Positions 40,447 to 50,569 of a stretch of 64,000 bases of DNA are shown one piece after another (the stretch's first letter is position 1; each line of letters opens with the position of its first letter). The notes under the pieces are model-generated. The model searched no databases, had not been told where the DNA came from, and was given only the letters and a program-made list of their open reading frames with translations. Source of the DNA: Aradus depressus (taxonomy: Eukaryota > Arthropoda > Insecta > Hemiptera > Aradidae); assembly GCA_963662175.1 (NCBI GenBank), contig OY759222.1, positions 2,462,713 through 2,526,712 of the forward strand, read 5' to 3'. The position numbers were made by a program, and so were the translations under genes.

Positions 40447-42520
40447 CATAGGTAGTTTAACCGATGAAATTATGGATATGGAAAAGTGCTTGTCTAGGAT
40501 TATGATCTGGAACTATAAAATGTAACATTAAAATTAATAAAAAAATTAAACATAGAAAGTATCAGTTAATATGTTGAATTTTGTCGAAATGAATAATTGC
40601 AAAATAAAATGATATAATTAATTAATGAAAAATGTACCTGAGATTTGATATCACAATTTTATCTGTCAAGAATTGTTTGCATGTAAAATTTGAGTTAATA
40701 AAAATCAATAAAATGAATGAAATTAATGTAAACAAAGAAGTTGTCACTCGAGATGTAAATAGGGTCTAATTAATAAATAATTGTAAATAAAGAATAAATT
40801 AAACTAAAGTTAGAAATAAATATGGGACGTAGTTAACATGATATGTCAACCAAGTCTAGATTGAGGAGACGTACTGATGAATAGATAAAGGATAAGACAG
40901 ATGTTAGAGTCTTTTATGATAAACAACTGAAGTTTGTAAACACGTCAAATAATGTTAATATTGATTGTGTATTTGTTTATGGTATGTCTTGTTATTTTTA
41001 ATATGATGTATGCTATTTTTTATTAGAGTGGTGGTATTATAAAAGAGGTAATAATGACCAATGTTGGGTCTGAGACTGATTGAGAATATGAGAGTGGGTG
41101 ATGCTCTGTCTAAGAATAAAAAAAAAAAATAAAATAATAATTATAATTAAATTAAATTATATGTAAATAATATGTAGTGAACTCTGCATTCTGTACAGAA
41201 TATTTTTGATTTTAAATGTTTTTAAATAAAAACATATTTATTTATTGTAATATTATATTTATGGTGGTTATTTTTATGGGAAATTTTATAATAAGGGTTA
41301 GTCTCGAATTGAACTATTTATTGGTATTTATGCATGCATTTTTTTATGGTATTGGTGATAAAATAAAAATATTTATAAAAAAAAAAAAAAATATATTAGT
41401 TTAAAGGGTTTGTTAGTGTTATTTAACCGTAATTGTCAACAACGTGGGCCATGTTGATTTAAGGAGTTTAGCGTCCTTACGGAAACGAGTTATATTAACC
41501 CACAAATGGTTTTTGAGAGCGATAATCGCTCGTAGGTTCAGAATAATAGATTGATAAAAGGAATTATCCTAAAATGGATAATAAAAAAATAAAAACATAT
41601 AATATTGAAATATAACCTTGTAAGTAATTCCGAATAATAATAATAATAATAAAAAAAAAAAAAAAAAAATGTTTGTAAGTGAAACGGGAAAATGTTATAA
41701 GAATATTTTTTTTAAGAATATCATCTTGAGAACATTATATAAAAATTAGTGCAGTAAATCAATAGGGAAAGTAAGTCGAGATAGCGTAAATAAAAGTAGT
41801 AAAATATAAATAATTATCTGAGTTATGTCTAATTGTGACAGTGATGTTATTAATAAATGGAATATTAAATAATAAATAAATATGGTAATGAAGGAAGTAA
41901 ATAAAAAAAAAAATATAGATAATTGAAAGGAGAGAGGGAATTGTACTTTTAAATAGAAGGAAGGATTAAAGAATGATTATTAAAAATTTTTAGGCTTAGC
42001 CTATAGGTGGGAAGGAATTGGATTATGAGTATTTTATGGTAGTAGGCGAAGATCCAAGGAGATCAGGATGGTTAAGAGATACCAGGGAGATTATTTAAGA
42101 ATTTTAGATTATATTAAGGAGTGTGGGTAAATTGTATGGCAAATTAATGATTAGTGTTGGAATTTTGAATGTAGAATTTGCGTATGGAGAATAGAGTAGT
42201 GGTAAATAGAAGAAATGAGAAAATAAAGTAAAATAAGAAAATAAATCTAATATAACATTATGATAAGACGTAAATAAATTAATTGAATTGGATTTGTTAC
42301 CTAATTGTTGTATAATATTATTAAAAAGAGTTACCTTGAAGAATGTATTCCATAATAGACAAAAAATTTGTGTGTAATTAATTAAGTATAGAAACTGGGT
42401 CACCATGTTATTTTGAGTCGCCAAGTGGTACATATAACCATAAGATTATGAAATAGTTTGGTACTAAACACTTATGTAAGCAAATGAATGATATATTTTG
42501 ATATTTTTAGCAGAGGGCAA
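40447..42520. other. Element B non-coding interior
   Basis: About 2.07 kb without a supported frame, A-rich, with short poly-A tracts. Parts match the element A interior in reverse (for example gaaagtatcagtt.atatgttgaattttgtcgaaatgaa and 42,380-42,520). Where an autonomous gypsy element would carry pol, nothing pol-like is seen. It ends in the polypurine tract. Confidence 0.7.
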
Positions 42521-43429
42521 TGTAATGTTCTATATTGTCCATTACATGTAATATTTAAGAAATGGAAAATAAGATACGTAAATATAATCAGTTAGTAGAC
42601 CTAAGGAAGGTTACTGGGGGTTATCTAATCGATTTGTACCAGGGTCGATATAGTTTCAAAATATATCAAATCATTTATTTCAATTATGTCATAAAATTAA
42701 ATGTTAGGCTAATAATTAGTTAACTATAAATGTAAGCAACTAGGATTGTATACGGGAATATGAAAGTGATATAAAAAAACCCAGATGTTTAGTGCTAAAG
42801 GCTGTAAAAATTGTGGGCCAATGACGGAGCTGAATCCAAAACAAGAGAGAAGTGGTCTGTCCCCTCGTGGGAGGAGTCGTTGTTCAGAGTGAGATGTGAG
42901 AGGGTATCTGTGGAGGGATCTGTGGAAAGATGTGCAGTGGAGTAAGTTTGATTGTCTGAGGACATAGAAGAAAAAGTGTGTGTGTATCCCGTAATAATGA
43001 AGATCAACTGGTAAAGACATCCAGAGGCGAATAATTAGGAAATGAGGAATGGCTGTTTCATGATGGAATGACTAACAAAAATCAGGAGAGGACGTCAGAG
43101 GTCTACCAACAATCCCATCTCATCAGTGGTACAAAACGAAATCATCGATCATCAACTCAATACAGCATGCAAGCCCCGCAGGTTTAGTTGAATGTGTGTT
43201 TAAAAAAGAAAAATCTCTATGTCTGTAAAATTTATGTGATACTAACCCATAAAAAATGTCATGATGAAATTTAAAATAAAAGAAAAATGTAACAAATTAT
43301 TTTAAAGTCTTTATTTTTATTTATAAATTATACATAACCAGGTTCTCTCATAATCGTTATTGCATATAATTATTATTAAATTATATAATTAAATTAGAAT
43401 AAAAAGTAGCACTAATAACAAGCGTTACA
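42521..43429 (+). repeat. Element B 3' LTR (909 bp)
   Basis: Identical to the 5' LTR over its full length as read by eye, offset exactly 4,300 bp. Confidence 0.92.
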
Positions 43430-43540
43430 ATATATATACCTATATATATATAGATATAGTGAGCGATACTGCAAAATACGCTAGACTGGCGCTATGACCC
43501 TGGCTGTTGCGTGCCAAACAAAAACCCAAATACTACTACT
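43430..43540. mobile_element. 764-bp retroposon in the element A LTR, right part
   Basis: The sequence after the TA run (gtgagcgatactgcaaaata..., tgaccctggctgttgcgtgcc) ends aaacccaaaTACTACTACT directly before the duplicated target. The terminal short repeat suggests a non-LTR 3' end. Confidence 0.6.
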
Positions 43541-43552
43541 ACAGAGTGATAG

Positions 43553-44160
43553 TTGAGCGATGGGCTGCAAGGATGTCTTCTAACTTCATCTTCTGACCTC
43601 GGGGCTTTATATTATACTAGACCATTTTTATTTCTTCAGGTTGGCTTTAACATCTTCTCTGATCCTACGTTCAATGTTCCAGAAACACTCCCTCCAGGTC
43701 CTCTGCCTTCATACAGCCGGTTTCTTTTTTGTCACTGACTCACATACTTTTCTTTTCACGGCACTAACCACTCCACTACACCTCCTCTGAACAGGCCTGA
43801 TAAACGACTCTCTAGGGGACAGACCACTTCTCCATCGTTTTGGATTCCGCTCTCTCATTGGCCACAATTTTTACAGCCTTTAAACTACTAAACATCTGTT
43901 TTTTTTTTATAATACTTACATATTCCCGTATACAATCCTAATTGCTTACATTTATTGTTAACACATTATTAGCTTATCATTTAATTTTATTACATAATTG
44001 AAATGAATGAATTGATCTATTTTGATACTATATCGACCCTGGTACAAATCGATTTGATAACCCCCAGTAACCTTCCTTAGGTCTAATACAATGATTGCAA
44101 CTAAGTACCTTATTTTCCATTTATTAAATATTCATGTAATGAACAATATGGATCATTACA
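43553..44160 (-). repeat. Element A 5' LTR, outer piece
   Basis: Equals 33,963-34,570 with two visible substitutions (aagaatg/aaggatg and gacc/gatc). It ends ...CATTACA, followed by the ACAT target duplication. Confidence 0.9.
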
Positions 44161-44323
44161 ACATATAATAGAGTGGATAAGATCATGTAAGCTGAAGGCA
44201 GCAAAGAGATCCCTCTACAACCTTCAAATTCCAGATGGTCTACCTTCTTGTGAATTGGGCAGATTATTCAGATGACATAAGTAAGTAATGTTGTATCTGA
44301 TACTGTTGCAGTGTATATCCAAG

Positions 44324-44464
44324 ATGACCACCTCCAGATCTGCAGTCCTCGCAGCTCTCAGCTCCTGTCTTCTTATGGGTATCTGTGCTGCTGCAAAGCC
44401 GCCGAAGTGTGTCGCAAGAGGAAACACTGTTAAACTGAATTTTTTCATTGCTTCTATACAACTA
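44324..44464 (+). CDS. Possible first coding exon of a small secreted protein
   Basis: The 47 codons MTTSRSAVLAALSSCLLMGI + CAAAKPPKCV... have a hydrophobic stretch (residues 7-21) and AAA before KPPKC, resembling a signal peptide with a cleavage site. An acceptor-like tactgttgcag lies just upstream (44,311) and a consensus donor CTA|GTAAGTATT at 44,464/44,465. The end VARGNTVKLNFFI has a relative at 26.8 kb. Next exons were not found. Alternatively it is part of a dispersed repeat. Confidence 0.35.
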
Positions 44465-44589
44465 GTAAGTATTGTAGGCGACAAATGAGGTATTGGGCAT
44501 TCCAAGACAGGTGAGCCACTTTCGGACGCCACCTTTTCACTGTTCAGTGAAAGTGTGAAATCTGAAAAGAACAGTAACAACAACATTTA

Positions 44590-44972
44590 TTTGGACCAGC
44601 AAGATGCTTTCCACAAATATATAAAATAAAGGCTTTAAAATAGGAAGTCCTGGTACAGTCTTTGTTTGAGTCGCCTCCCAGGAGTAGGCGCTCCTAGACT
44701 GTAGTGTACAGCCCCGGAACAATTCACAAGGCTTTCGTGGTGATTTTTCACAAGCTTCTCGATGTGAGCTGCAATTTGAGGAACTCCCAGTTCATCGTGG
44801 ATTTTGTGATTCCTGATAAACCAGGGTGCGTTTGTTGCTATTTGGAGTACTTTATTTTGAAACCTTTGTAGTCGTTTCATGTTAGTGTTGCTGGTACCGA
44901 TCCAGACTGGACAGGCGTAGGTTAGTGGAAGTAGGAGTGTCTTGTATAAGAGAATGGTACATGTGTGTTTAA
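44590..44972 (-). pseudogene. Jockey-type RT C-terminal tail with 3' end
   Basis: On the minus strand: LLYKTLLLPLTYACPVWIGT, NMKRLQRFQNKVLQIATNAP, WFIRNHKIHDELGVPQI, ending QRLYQDFLF-stop at 44,635, then AATAAA-containing 3' sequence to ~44,590. These are hallmark stretches of jockey-clade ORF2 C-termini. Upstream it is fused directly, in frame, to R1-type RT sequence at 44,973, so the upstream part of its own RT is missing. Confidence 0.85.
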
Positions 44973-46482
44973 GTGAGAGGGCGAGTTTGTTGGCGCAGCA
45001 CCAGCTGTCAATGTGTTCAATGGCGATTTCTGCGCGTTGGGTCAGAGCAGCGCGACTATCTGCGTGCACCGCGACCACGAGGTCGCCGACGTAGGCTGGT
45101 GACCTCCGCAGTAGTGCTGGCATAGCGCTGGCTCATGGTTGCTGAAGGCTCATAGAGGAAGCTGGAATTCAGCCCAAATAGATTTCTAGGTGGTCCCATC
45201 GGCGTGAGAATCGCAGGCCACCAGGCGCTATCGAAGGCCGCTGCGATGTCGAAGAAGACATAGAGTGCATATTTGCCCCTATCCTCCTCCACATCCTCCC
45301 CTTAGCCTCCTCAAGGCGTCCTCAGTAGACCTACCCCTCAGGCAACAGTATTGCCGATGGGACACGTAGGCAAGAACTTGGGCGCGAATTCCGTTGAGGA
45401 AGAGAGTCTCCAGAACCTTACCGAGCACGGGAAATAGGCTGATTGGTCTATAACTCCTTACCAAGGCAAGGTCCCTCTCCCCAGACTTGAGAAACGTGCA
45501 AACAATGGCCCGTTTCCATGCTCTCGGGAAGTGGCCCTGCCTCAAGCAGGCATTGTACAGGTGCATCAGATCTGGCCTGATGACCGGGAAAGCTTTCTTG
45601 ATTATGGCTGCGTCTATGAGATCACTCCCAGGGGCGCCATCACTCTTCTGCTTCCCAACCGCCAAATCCAAATCGATCACATCCCTCCCAATCAGGCGCA
45701 TCCCCCGTATACGGCAGCGCACGAGATGCAAACCTGATGTCATGCTGGCTGGGTGTATCTTCCTCCGGGTTATCCGCCGGGAAGACCTCTTTCAGGTACA
45801 TTCCAGCGGCCTCCTCCAAAGATCTGGCGTACAATCCACCATCTCTGGGGGAGACCGCTTTTAGCCTGCGCCCTAGAGTCATCCTCCCGGAGATGATGAG
45901 GGCTCCTCTGGTTGCTGCAGTCGCTTCGACTACCCAGTTCTCGGGCGATCCGCCCCTAGGGCCACTCTTATACAAGCCTGGGAGACTCCAAGCCGGGGTA
46001 CTGAGCCCGGAACCTCCCGGAGAAATCCCCCTCCGACCAACCAGAGGGCACGCCCTAGACGATCAGGCGCGGGCTCCTTTTAGGAAGCGCCTGCGCTTTC
46101 AGGCCCGCCTCCTGGAGCCTCACGCTGGTCGCCAGCACCTCCAGCTCGTCGGCGGTGGAGACCTCCACAAGGATTCCCCCTCTCCTGGCGGGTCAGCAGG
46201 ACCTGACGTTGATCCCGAGTTCACTCGGGGTCAGCTTATCTAACGCTGTTTCCAAGGAATCCTTGTCGGACCCCTGGATGGGGACAACCACCGCCACAAA
46301 GGTTTTAGGTTTGGTCGGGCCCCCAGCGGCTGGGTTCTTCGCCTTCTCCAACAGCTCCTTCAGCAGGAACTTCCTGCCAGCTGCAGGTTGCGCTGGTGGG
46401 GCTGCTTGGAAGGCGGATGTCGCTGTCCTCTTCTTCCTCTTCCTCCTGCCCAGCACCTCGGTCCACGTCTCTTGCGGTCAAC
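44973..46482 (-). pseudogene. R1-type element remnant (ORF1 joined to ORF2 RT), left copy
   Basis: From 46,482 the minus strand reads ETWTEVLGRRKRKKRT (ORF1), LETALDKLTPSELGINV and a stop, then degenerate ORF1. At ~45,890 it jumps from GRMTLG (ORF1, before the knuckles) to RRLKAVSPRDGG (ORF2, before the RT), deleting the knuckles and the endonuclease. RT pieces follow, including GDRDLALVRSYRPISLFPVLG-type sequence and FFDIAAAFDSAWW. The middle of the RT is further deleted, so motif B is lost. The copy ends where the jockey tail begins. Confidence 0.85.
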
Positions 46483-46899
46483 AACGCTTATTAGAAACCA
46501 GGCGAGAAGCATGCCGTCCTTCGGATGGGATATTAAGCGATGGTCCCGAGGCTGTACGATGTCAGGTACTCGTTAAAGACCCCACCCTAGGTAAATAAAA
46601 ATTTAGGGTAGGCAAAATTAGGGCTCCCACAGTAGAGTGGGGCTCATGTCCACCAGAGTGACGAAAGAATGCTCTGGTAGTAGGCGATATGACCTCGTAG
46701 TTAAAGCCCGGGCATGAGTCATAAAACCTAAACCTAAACCTACATCGTAATTCTGAAAAACTGGTTTTGAGTTATGGAAAATTTTAATATTCAAACCCTT
46801 TCTTAATTGTGTTACAAATTATTTTTGTGACCAATTACTTTAGGTGAAAATGTATATTCTTGGGAATGATTTTTTTTTACATGTTTTACTCATTCAAAA
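46483..46899. other. Non-coding end of the outer arm
   Basis: No gene is recognised. The stretch is also present, inverted, at 54,568-54,984. The pieces 'gcatgccgtccttcggatgg' and 'taggtttaggtttagg' look like repeat sequence, but their family is unknown. Confidence 0.35.
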
Positions 46900-47297
46900 T
46901 TTTAAATGTTTATTGTTATGAAAAATTATAGTAATTCGCTTCTAACTGTTTTTTGTTTATCATCCGGCTCCTTAAAAGAACCTCAGTATTAGAAAAACTA
47001 TATTGACCCTGAGATAAGAGAAATTAGTGCAATTAGATTAAATTATTTTGAAAATTACTCAAGTAATTTTAATGGCGCCCAGCCCAAGCTAAAGCGTTCA
47101 TTACAAATGGCGACCAACAGCGTGGGGCAATTTATGTATTCATACATTTATGTATTCATACATTTATTTAGTCAAATCGAAGGATTGTTACATTTCAATA
47201 TTGCAATTATATTTTCACAATTTCGATTCATTGTTGTATTAAGAAATTGAAGAGAGAGAATTGAAAGTTTTTGTCCATTGTGAAAATTTCTTAACAA
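46900..47297 (+). repeat. LTR end and primer-binding site of a gypsy-type element (left half only)
   Basis: This block is not in the right half of palindrome 2. It ends an LTR-like sequence with ...GCGTTCATTACA (47,105), followed by aaTGGCGACCAACAGCGTGGGGC (47,106-47,128), close to the tRNA-Lys primer-binding site of gypsy (TGGCGCCCAACGTGGGGC) with a 2-3 base addition. A tandem 'tatgtattcatacattta' follows. The 5' end of the LTR is not preserved. Confidence 0.55.
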
Positions 47298-47400
47298 TTT
47301 AATTTTTTTTGATAAGTTGCACACGCAGGTAAGGAAGGTGATAAATAATAACAGAGAAGCGAATAAAAGTTATTAAATTTAATTAAAATAATTGTTCAAA

Positions 47401-48045
47401 ATGGCCGATTTGCAACCTGAGAATGTGGTGGGGGGAGTAATTCAAGACGGCAATACAGAGCTCCCAGCCGATATTAATAATAGTCCAACCGAGATTTGTC
47501 AGCGGGAAAATAATGCAGATATCGAGTCTGGGGAGACAGCCGACCTGAATAGTGTACAAATTACTAGCGAGAGAAGTCCCGAAAGTGATTACAGTTATCG
47601 ATCCGAAAAAAAAAGGAAACCAATATTAAAACATAGAGATAGACCTTCCGAAAATTATGATAGTGGAATGCATGTACACTATTGCGATGAGGAGACAGAC
47701 TATAGTGGGGGTGACTCAACTATGTACCTGAATATGGTGGGAATTACGTCTACTCCAAGTCATTCTAAAACGAAAAATAGAGAGAATAGTGATAATTCAT
47801 ATTTAGCGCAAATGTTTGCCCAAATGATGGAAAAAATATACCAGTCGAGTCAGGACACAAATAAAAATTTACTCAATTAAGTTTAAATCAGGAAAAAAGT
47901 AATGAAAAGTTCACTCAATTAATTAATATAAATCATACGCAGTTAATTAACTTAAACCAGGAAACTAAAGACGAAATAAGTAAATCACTTCAGGAAACAA
48001 AAGAAAGTTTAACGAAAATTATTGATCAACAGGCCAGTTGTCCGA
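47401..48045 (+). pseudogene. Gag-like coiled-coil frame, frameshifted and fused to R1 sequence (left copy)
   Basis: MADLQPENVVGGVIQDGNTE starts at 47,401. The acidic, Ser-rich 160 residues lead into MFAQMMEKIYQSSQDTNKN. A stop ends this frame at 47,880; shifting frame continues with SLNQEKSNEKFTQLINI and ETKDEISKSLQETKESLTKI, a coiled coil. At ~48,045 the sequence passes into R1-type ORF1 (CPNKSKPPKC). It has the same layout as the proteins of elements A and B, and it lies ~270 bp after a gypsy-type primer-binding site. Confidence 0.6.
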
Positions 48046-48775
48046 ATAAGTCTAAGCCGCCGAAGTGTAGTACCAGGCGGACAGCGAGACCTGCCCGTCA
48101 TATATCCGTGCGTTAGAGTCTTTGGCCTCACGCACTGATTATGGCGAATAGGATGCGCGGGGGCCTCCGTTTGTGGCAGCACAACATGAATAGGCGCAGG
48201 ATTGTGGCTGATGAGGTGCGTCAACTAGTGTCATCGGAGGGCGTCCAGGTGCTAGCTCTCCAGGAACCCTACTGCGTTAGAGGCAGCGTGGCAGGCCTAG
48301 GTACTGGCCACAAAATTATTACTGGCGCACGTAGCGACGAACGGCCAATGGCCGCAATCGTCGTGACCGGCCCCCAGGTGGATGTGATGGCGCTCCACCA
48401 TCTCTCCACCAGCCATATAGTTGTGGCCTGTATCAGGCACGCCAACGCAAGCTGCTACGTGATCAGCGGATACTTCCCGCCGTCTGAGAACATAGAACGA
48501 CAGCTGGGCCACCTGGACCTAGTACTGGACTCCCTCTCAGGACGCAATGTCATAGTTCTGGCTGACGTCAACTCCTGGTCAGTCTCCTGGGGATCGGTTC
48601 GCACCGACCGCCGAGGCGACAGGCTATTGGATTCGATCGCCCGCCATGACCTGTGCATAGTCAATGACCCACTTTCTCCGCCCACATTCCACGGTTCCAA
48701 TGGAGTGTCCCATGTCGACGTCACGCTGGTGTCGAGCGGACTATACCGGGCTGTGGGCAGCTGGAGCGTCCGAGA
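48046..48775 (+). pseudogene. R1-type fragment: ORF1 end and ORF2 endonuclease (left copy)
   Basis: The ORF1 tail (KSKPPKC, then a small deletion, then ALESLASRTDYGE-like) ends in TAG at 48,151. ORF2 starts at ATG 48,141, giving the 11-nt overlap. The endonuclease reads LWQHNMNRRRIV, LALQEPYCVRGS, VLADVNSWSVSWGS, HVDVTLVSSGLY, all catalytic residues present up to SWSVRE, where homology stops and a different sequence begins (48,776). The final His motif (SSDH) and the RT are missing. Confidence 0.85.
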
Positions 48776-50217
48776 GATGAAGACAGAATTAAAAGCAAGT
48801 TACCGTGGTGAAACTCGGTAATAAACAGAACAAATAGATAATTTCTGATGATTGTTTAAAAAATTTCAATTTTTTTCAAACTTTTGTTATAACTAGAGAA
48901 ATATTGAAGATAAGTGAGTCAAAGTTGTGCTAAAAATGTTTGTTTATGATCCTCCTTGTATGTACAAGAGTTCATATTTATTTGATGAGGTTCTTCCTTT
49001 TAATTAAATTTTACGCGTTATGGTTTACCAATTTTTTTTAAACACTTGGACCTTAGTAAACTCAACGTAGAAAAATCCATTTTTATCCAACTTAATATCT
49101 CCTGTTGCCAAAAGGTAAAGAAGGCCTGCCCCCAAAAAAGTTATATAACAAAAACACAAAAATTTCATATTTTTACCAATTTATTCATATCATTTACTGT
49201 TAATTATTTTTTTTAAGAAGGCTCTGGACATCTAATGTCATATTAGTACCCTATCAAACTCGTTTGTTTTTACTTCTATTTGAAACAATATTATTTTCAT
49301 TTTTAATAATTATTTGGTGGGTATTTTACAATATATGACTGTAAAAGATGTCAGAAAAGCAATAATACGTACTTTAATCAAAAATTCGCACTCCCGAAAA
49401 TATATTAAGTGTAATGATGTCAGAAGAAGCTCAGTAAGCTGGAAACAAAGACTTTAGGCGAACAAAGACACTACCTTTTGGCAACAGGAGATATTAAGTT
49501 GGATAAAAGTTGATTTTTCTACGTTGAGTTTACTAAGGTCGAGATGTTTAAAAAAAATTGGTAAACCATAACGCGTAAAATTTAATTAAAAGTATGAACC
49601 TAATCAAATAAATATGAACTTTTATACATGGAAGGAGGATCATAAACAAACATTTTCACCACAACTCGGACTCACTTATCTTTAATATTTCTCTAGTTAT
49701 AAGAAATATTTTGAAAAAAAATCTTTTAAAAATCACCAAAAATTATCTATTTGTTATGATTATTCCCGAGTTTCACCGCGGTAATTTGCTTTTAATTTTG
49801 GATCGAACAAAAAAATGTGGTCAAAATATCTGTAAAATTTGCTGAATGGCAGGGTATTTTCTGAAAATTTTCCAAAAAGTTATAATTTTCTTTATAAAAT
49901 AATATTTTTATAAGTTGATAAAATTCTTTTGTATAAATGAGGTGAAAATGAATTCATTTGTGAATAAAATGACGTTGGTCGCATCTTGATACGATCAGTA
50001 GAACAGCCTGGGCAGACTTTCGTCTCGAAGAAGTCAGTTTTTGACTACTGTGCGGCGCCTCAACGAACCACAATTAGCGATCGCCCTATCATTTATCCCC
50101 GAGCTCTCTCGGCGCGCCAAGAAAATTAAGGTGGGCTGGGAGTGACCGCTGCCGACCATCTGCGACGATCAGCGGTCACTCCCAGCCCACCTTAATTTTC
50201 TTGGCGCGCAGGGTTAA
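48776..50217. other. Centre of palindrome 2: triplicated ~330-bp sequence and unique spacers
   Basis: Three copies of one sequence are present: 48,790-49,127 (inverted), 49,470-49,800 and 50,222-50,560 (both forward). Shared stretches include 'gcaacaggagatattaag', 'ttctacgttgagtttact' and 'aaccataacgcgtaaaat'. The outer two are identical and belong to the arms; the middle one is about 10% diverged. Spacers 49,128-49,469 and 49,801-50,111 hold no gene. The unit has no frame and could be a small DNA transposon or satellite monomer. Confidence 0.8.
50112..50209. repeat. Perfect hairpin, 40-bp arms, 18-base loop
   Basis: Arm 50,112-50,151 and arm 50,170-50,209 are exact reverse complements (outer end GCGCGCCAAGAAAATTAAGG, inner end ...GTGACCGCTG). 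The loop is CCGACCATCTGCGACGAT. The inner part of the hairpin and its loop recur at 6078-6125 and 52,051-52,087 next to R1-type 3' sequence, with much shorter stems there. Confidence 0.95.
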
Positions 50218-50569
50218 AGGCCTTCTTTACCTTTTGGCAACAGGAGATATTAAGTTGGATAAAAATGGATTTTTCTACGTTGAGTTTACTAAGGTCCAAG
50301 TGTTTAAAAAAAATTGGTAAACCATAACGCGTAAAATTTAATTAAAAGGAAGAACCTCATCAAATAAATATGAACTCTTGTACATACAAGGAGGATCATA
50401 AACAAACATTTTTAGCACAACTTTGACTCACTTATCTTCAATATTTCTCTAGTTATAACAAAAGTTTGAAAAAAATTGAAATTTTTTAAACAATCATCAG
50501 AAATTATCTATTTGTTCTGTTTATTACCGAGTTTCACCACGGTAACTTGCTTTTAATTCTGTCTTCATC

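Larger units (their letters stand above)
38221..43429 (+). mobile_element. LTR element B (gag-only, non-autonomous), complete, 5,209 bp
   Basis: LTRs at 38,221-39,129 and 42,521-43,429 are 909 bp each, identical on line-by-line reading, begin TGTAATG and end GTTACA. Flanks are ...ATAT on the left and ATAT... on the right, a 4-bp (possibly 6-bp) target duplication in a TA run. The primer-binding site follows at 39,131 and the polypurine tract TTTTTAGCAGAGGGCAA is at 42,504-42,520. The 3,391-bp interior encodes a single gag-like protein. Identical LTRs imply very recent insertion, so an active enzyme source should exist in this genome. Confidence 0.92.
33675..44160 (-). mobile_element. LTR element A (gag-only, non-autonomous), minus strand, split by nested insertions
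   Basis: The 3' LTR is 33,675-34,570 (896 bp), the internal region 34,571-37,281 (2,711 bp), and the 5' LTR is in two pieces, 37,282-37,567 and 43,553-44,160 (894 bp together). LTRs begin TG and end CA in element sense. The flanking ACAT at 33,671-33,674 and 44,161-44,164 is a 4-bp target duplication, typical of gypsy-type integrases. A purine-rich tract (reverse of 34,571-34,585, AGCAGAGGACAA) and a primer-binding site next to the 5' LTR complete the structure. No RT, protease, RNase H or integrase is present. Confidence 0.9.
44973..46899. repeat. Palindrome 2, outer arm, left copy
   Basis: This arm is the reverse complement of 54,568-56,505. The coordinates mirror exactly (sum 101,467) except for an 11-bp tandem duplication (gctatgccagc) on the right. 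Only about one substitution was noticed (aggaag/agagag at ~46,440). Confidence 0.9.
47298..49127. repeat. Palindrome 2, inner arm, left copy (1,830 bp)
   Basis: Reverse complement of 50,218-52,047 (coordinates sum to 99,345 throughout). Encoded proteins are identical in both copies. It contains the gag-like frame, the R1-type endonuclease fragment and one copy of the ~330-bp central sequence. Confidence 0.92.

Noticed and set aside
33675..44160. Endogenous retrovirus or viral integration
   Set aside because: The LTR elements show no envelope-like frame, and no viral structural or replicase motifs were seen anywhere in the window.
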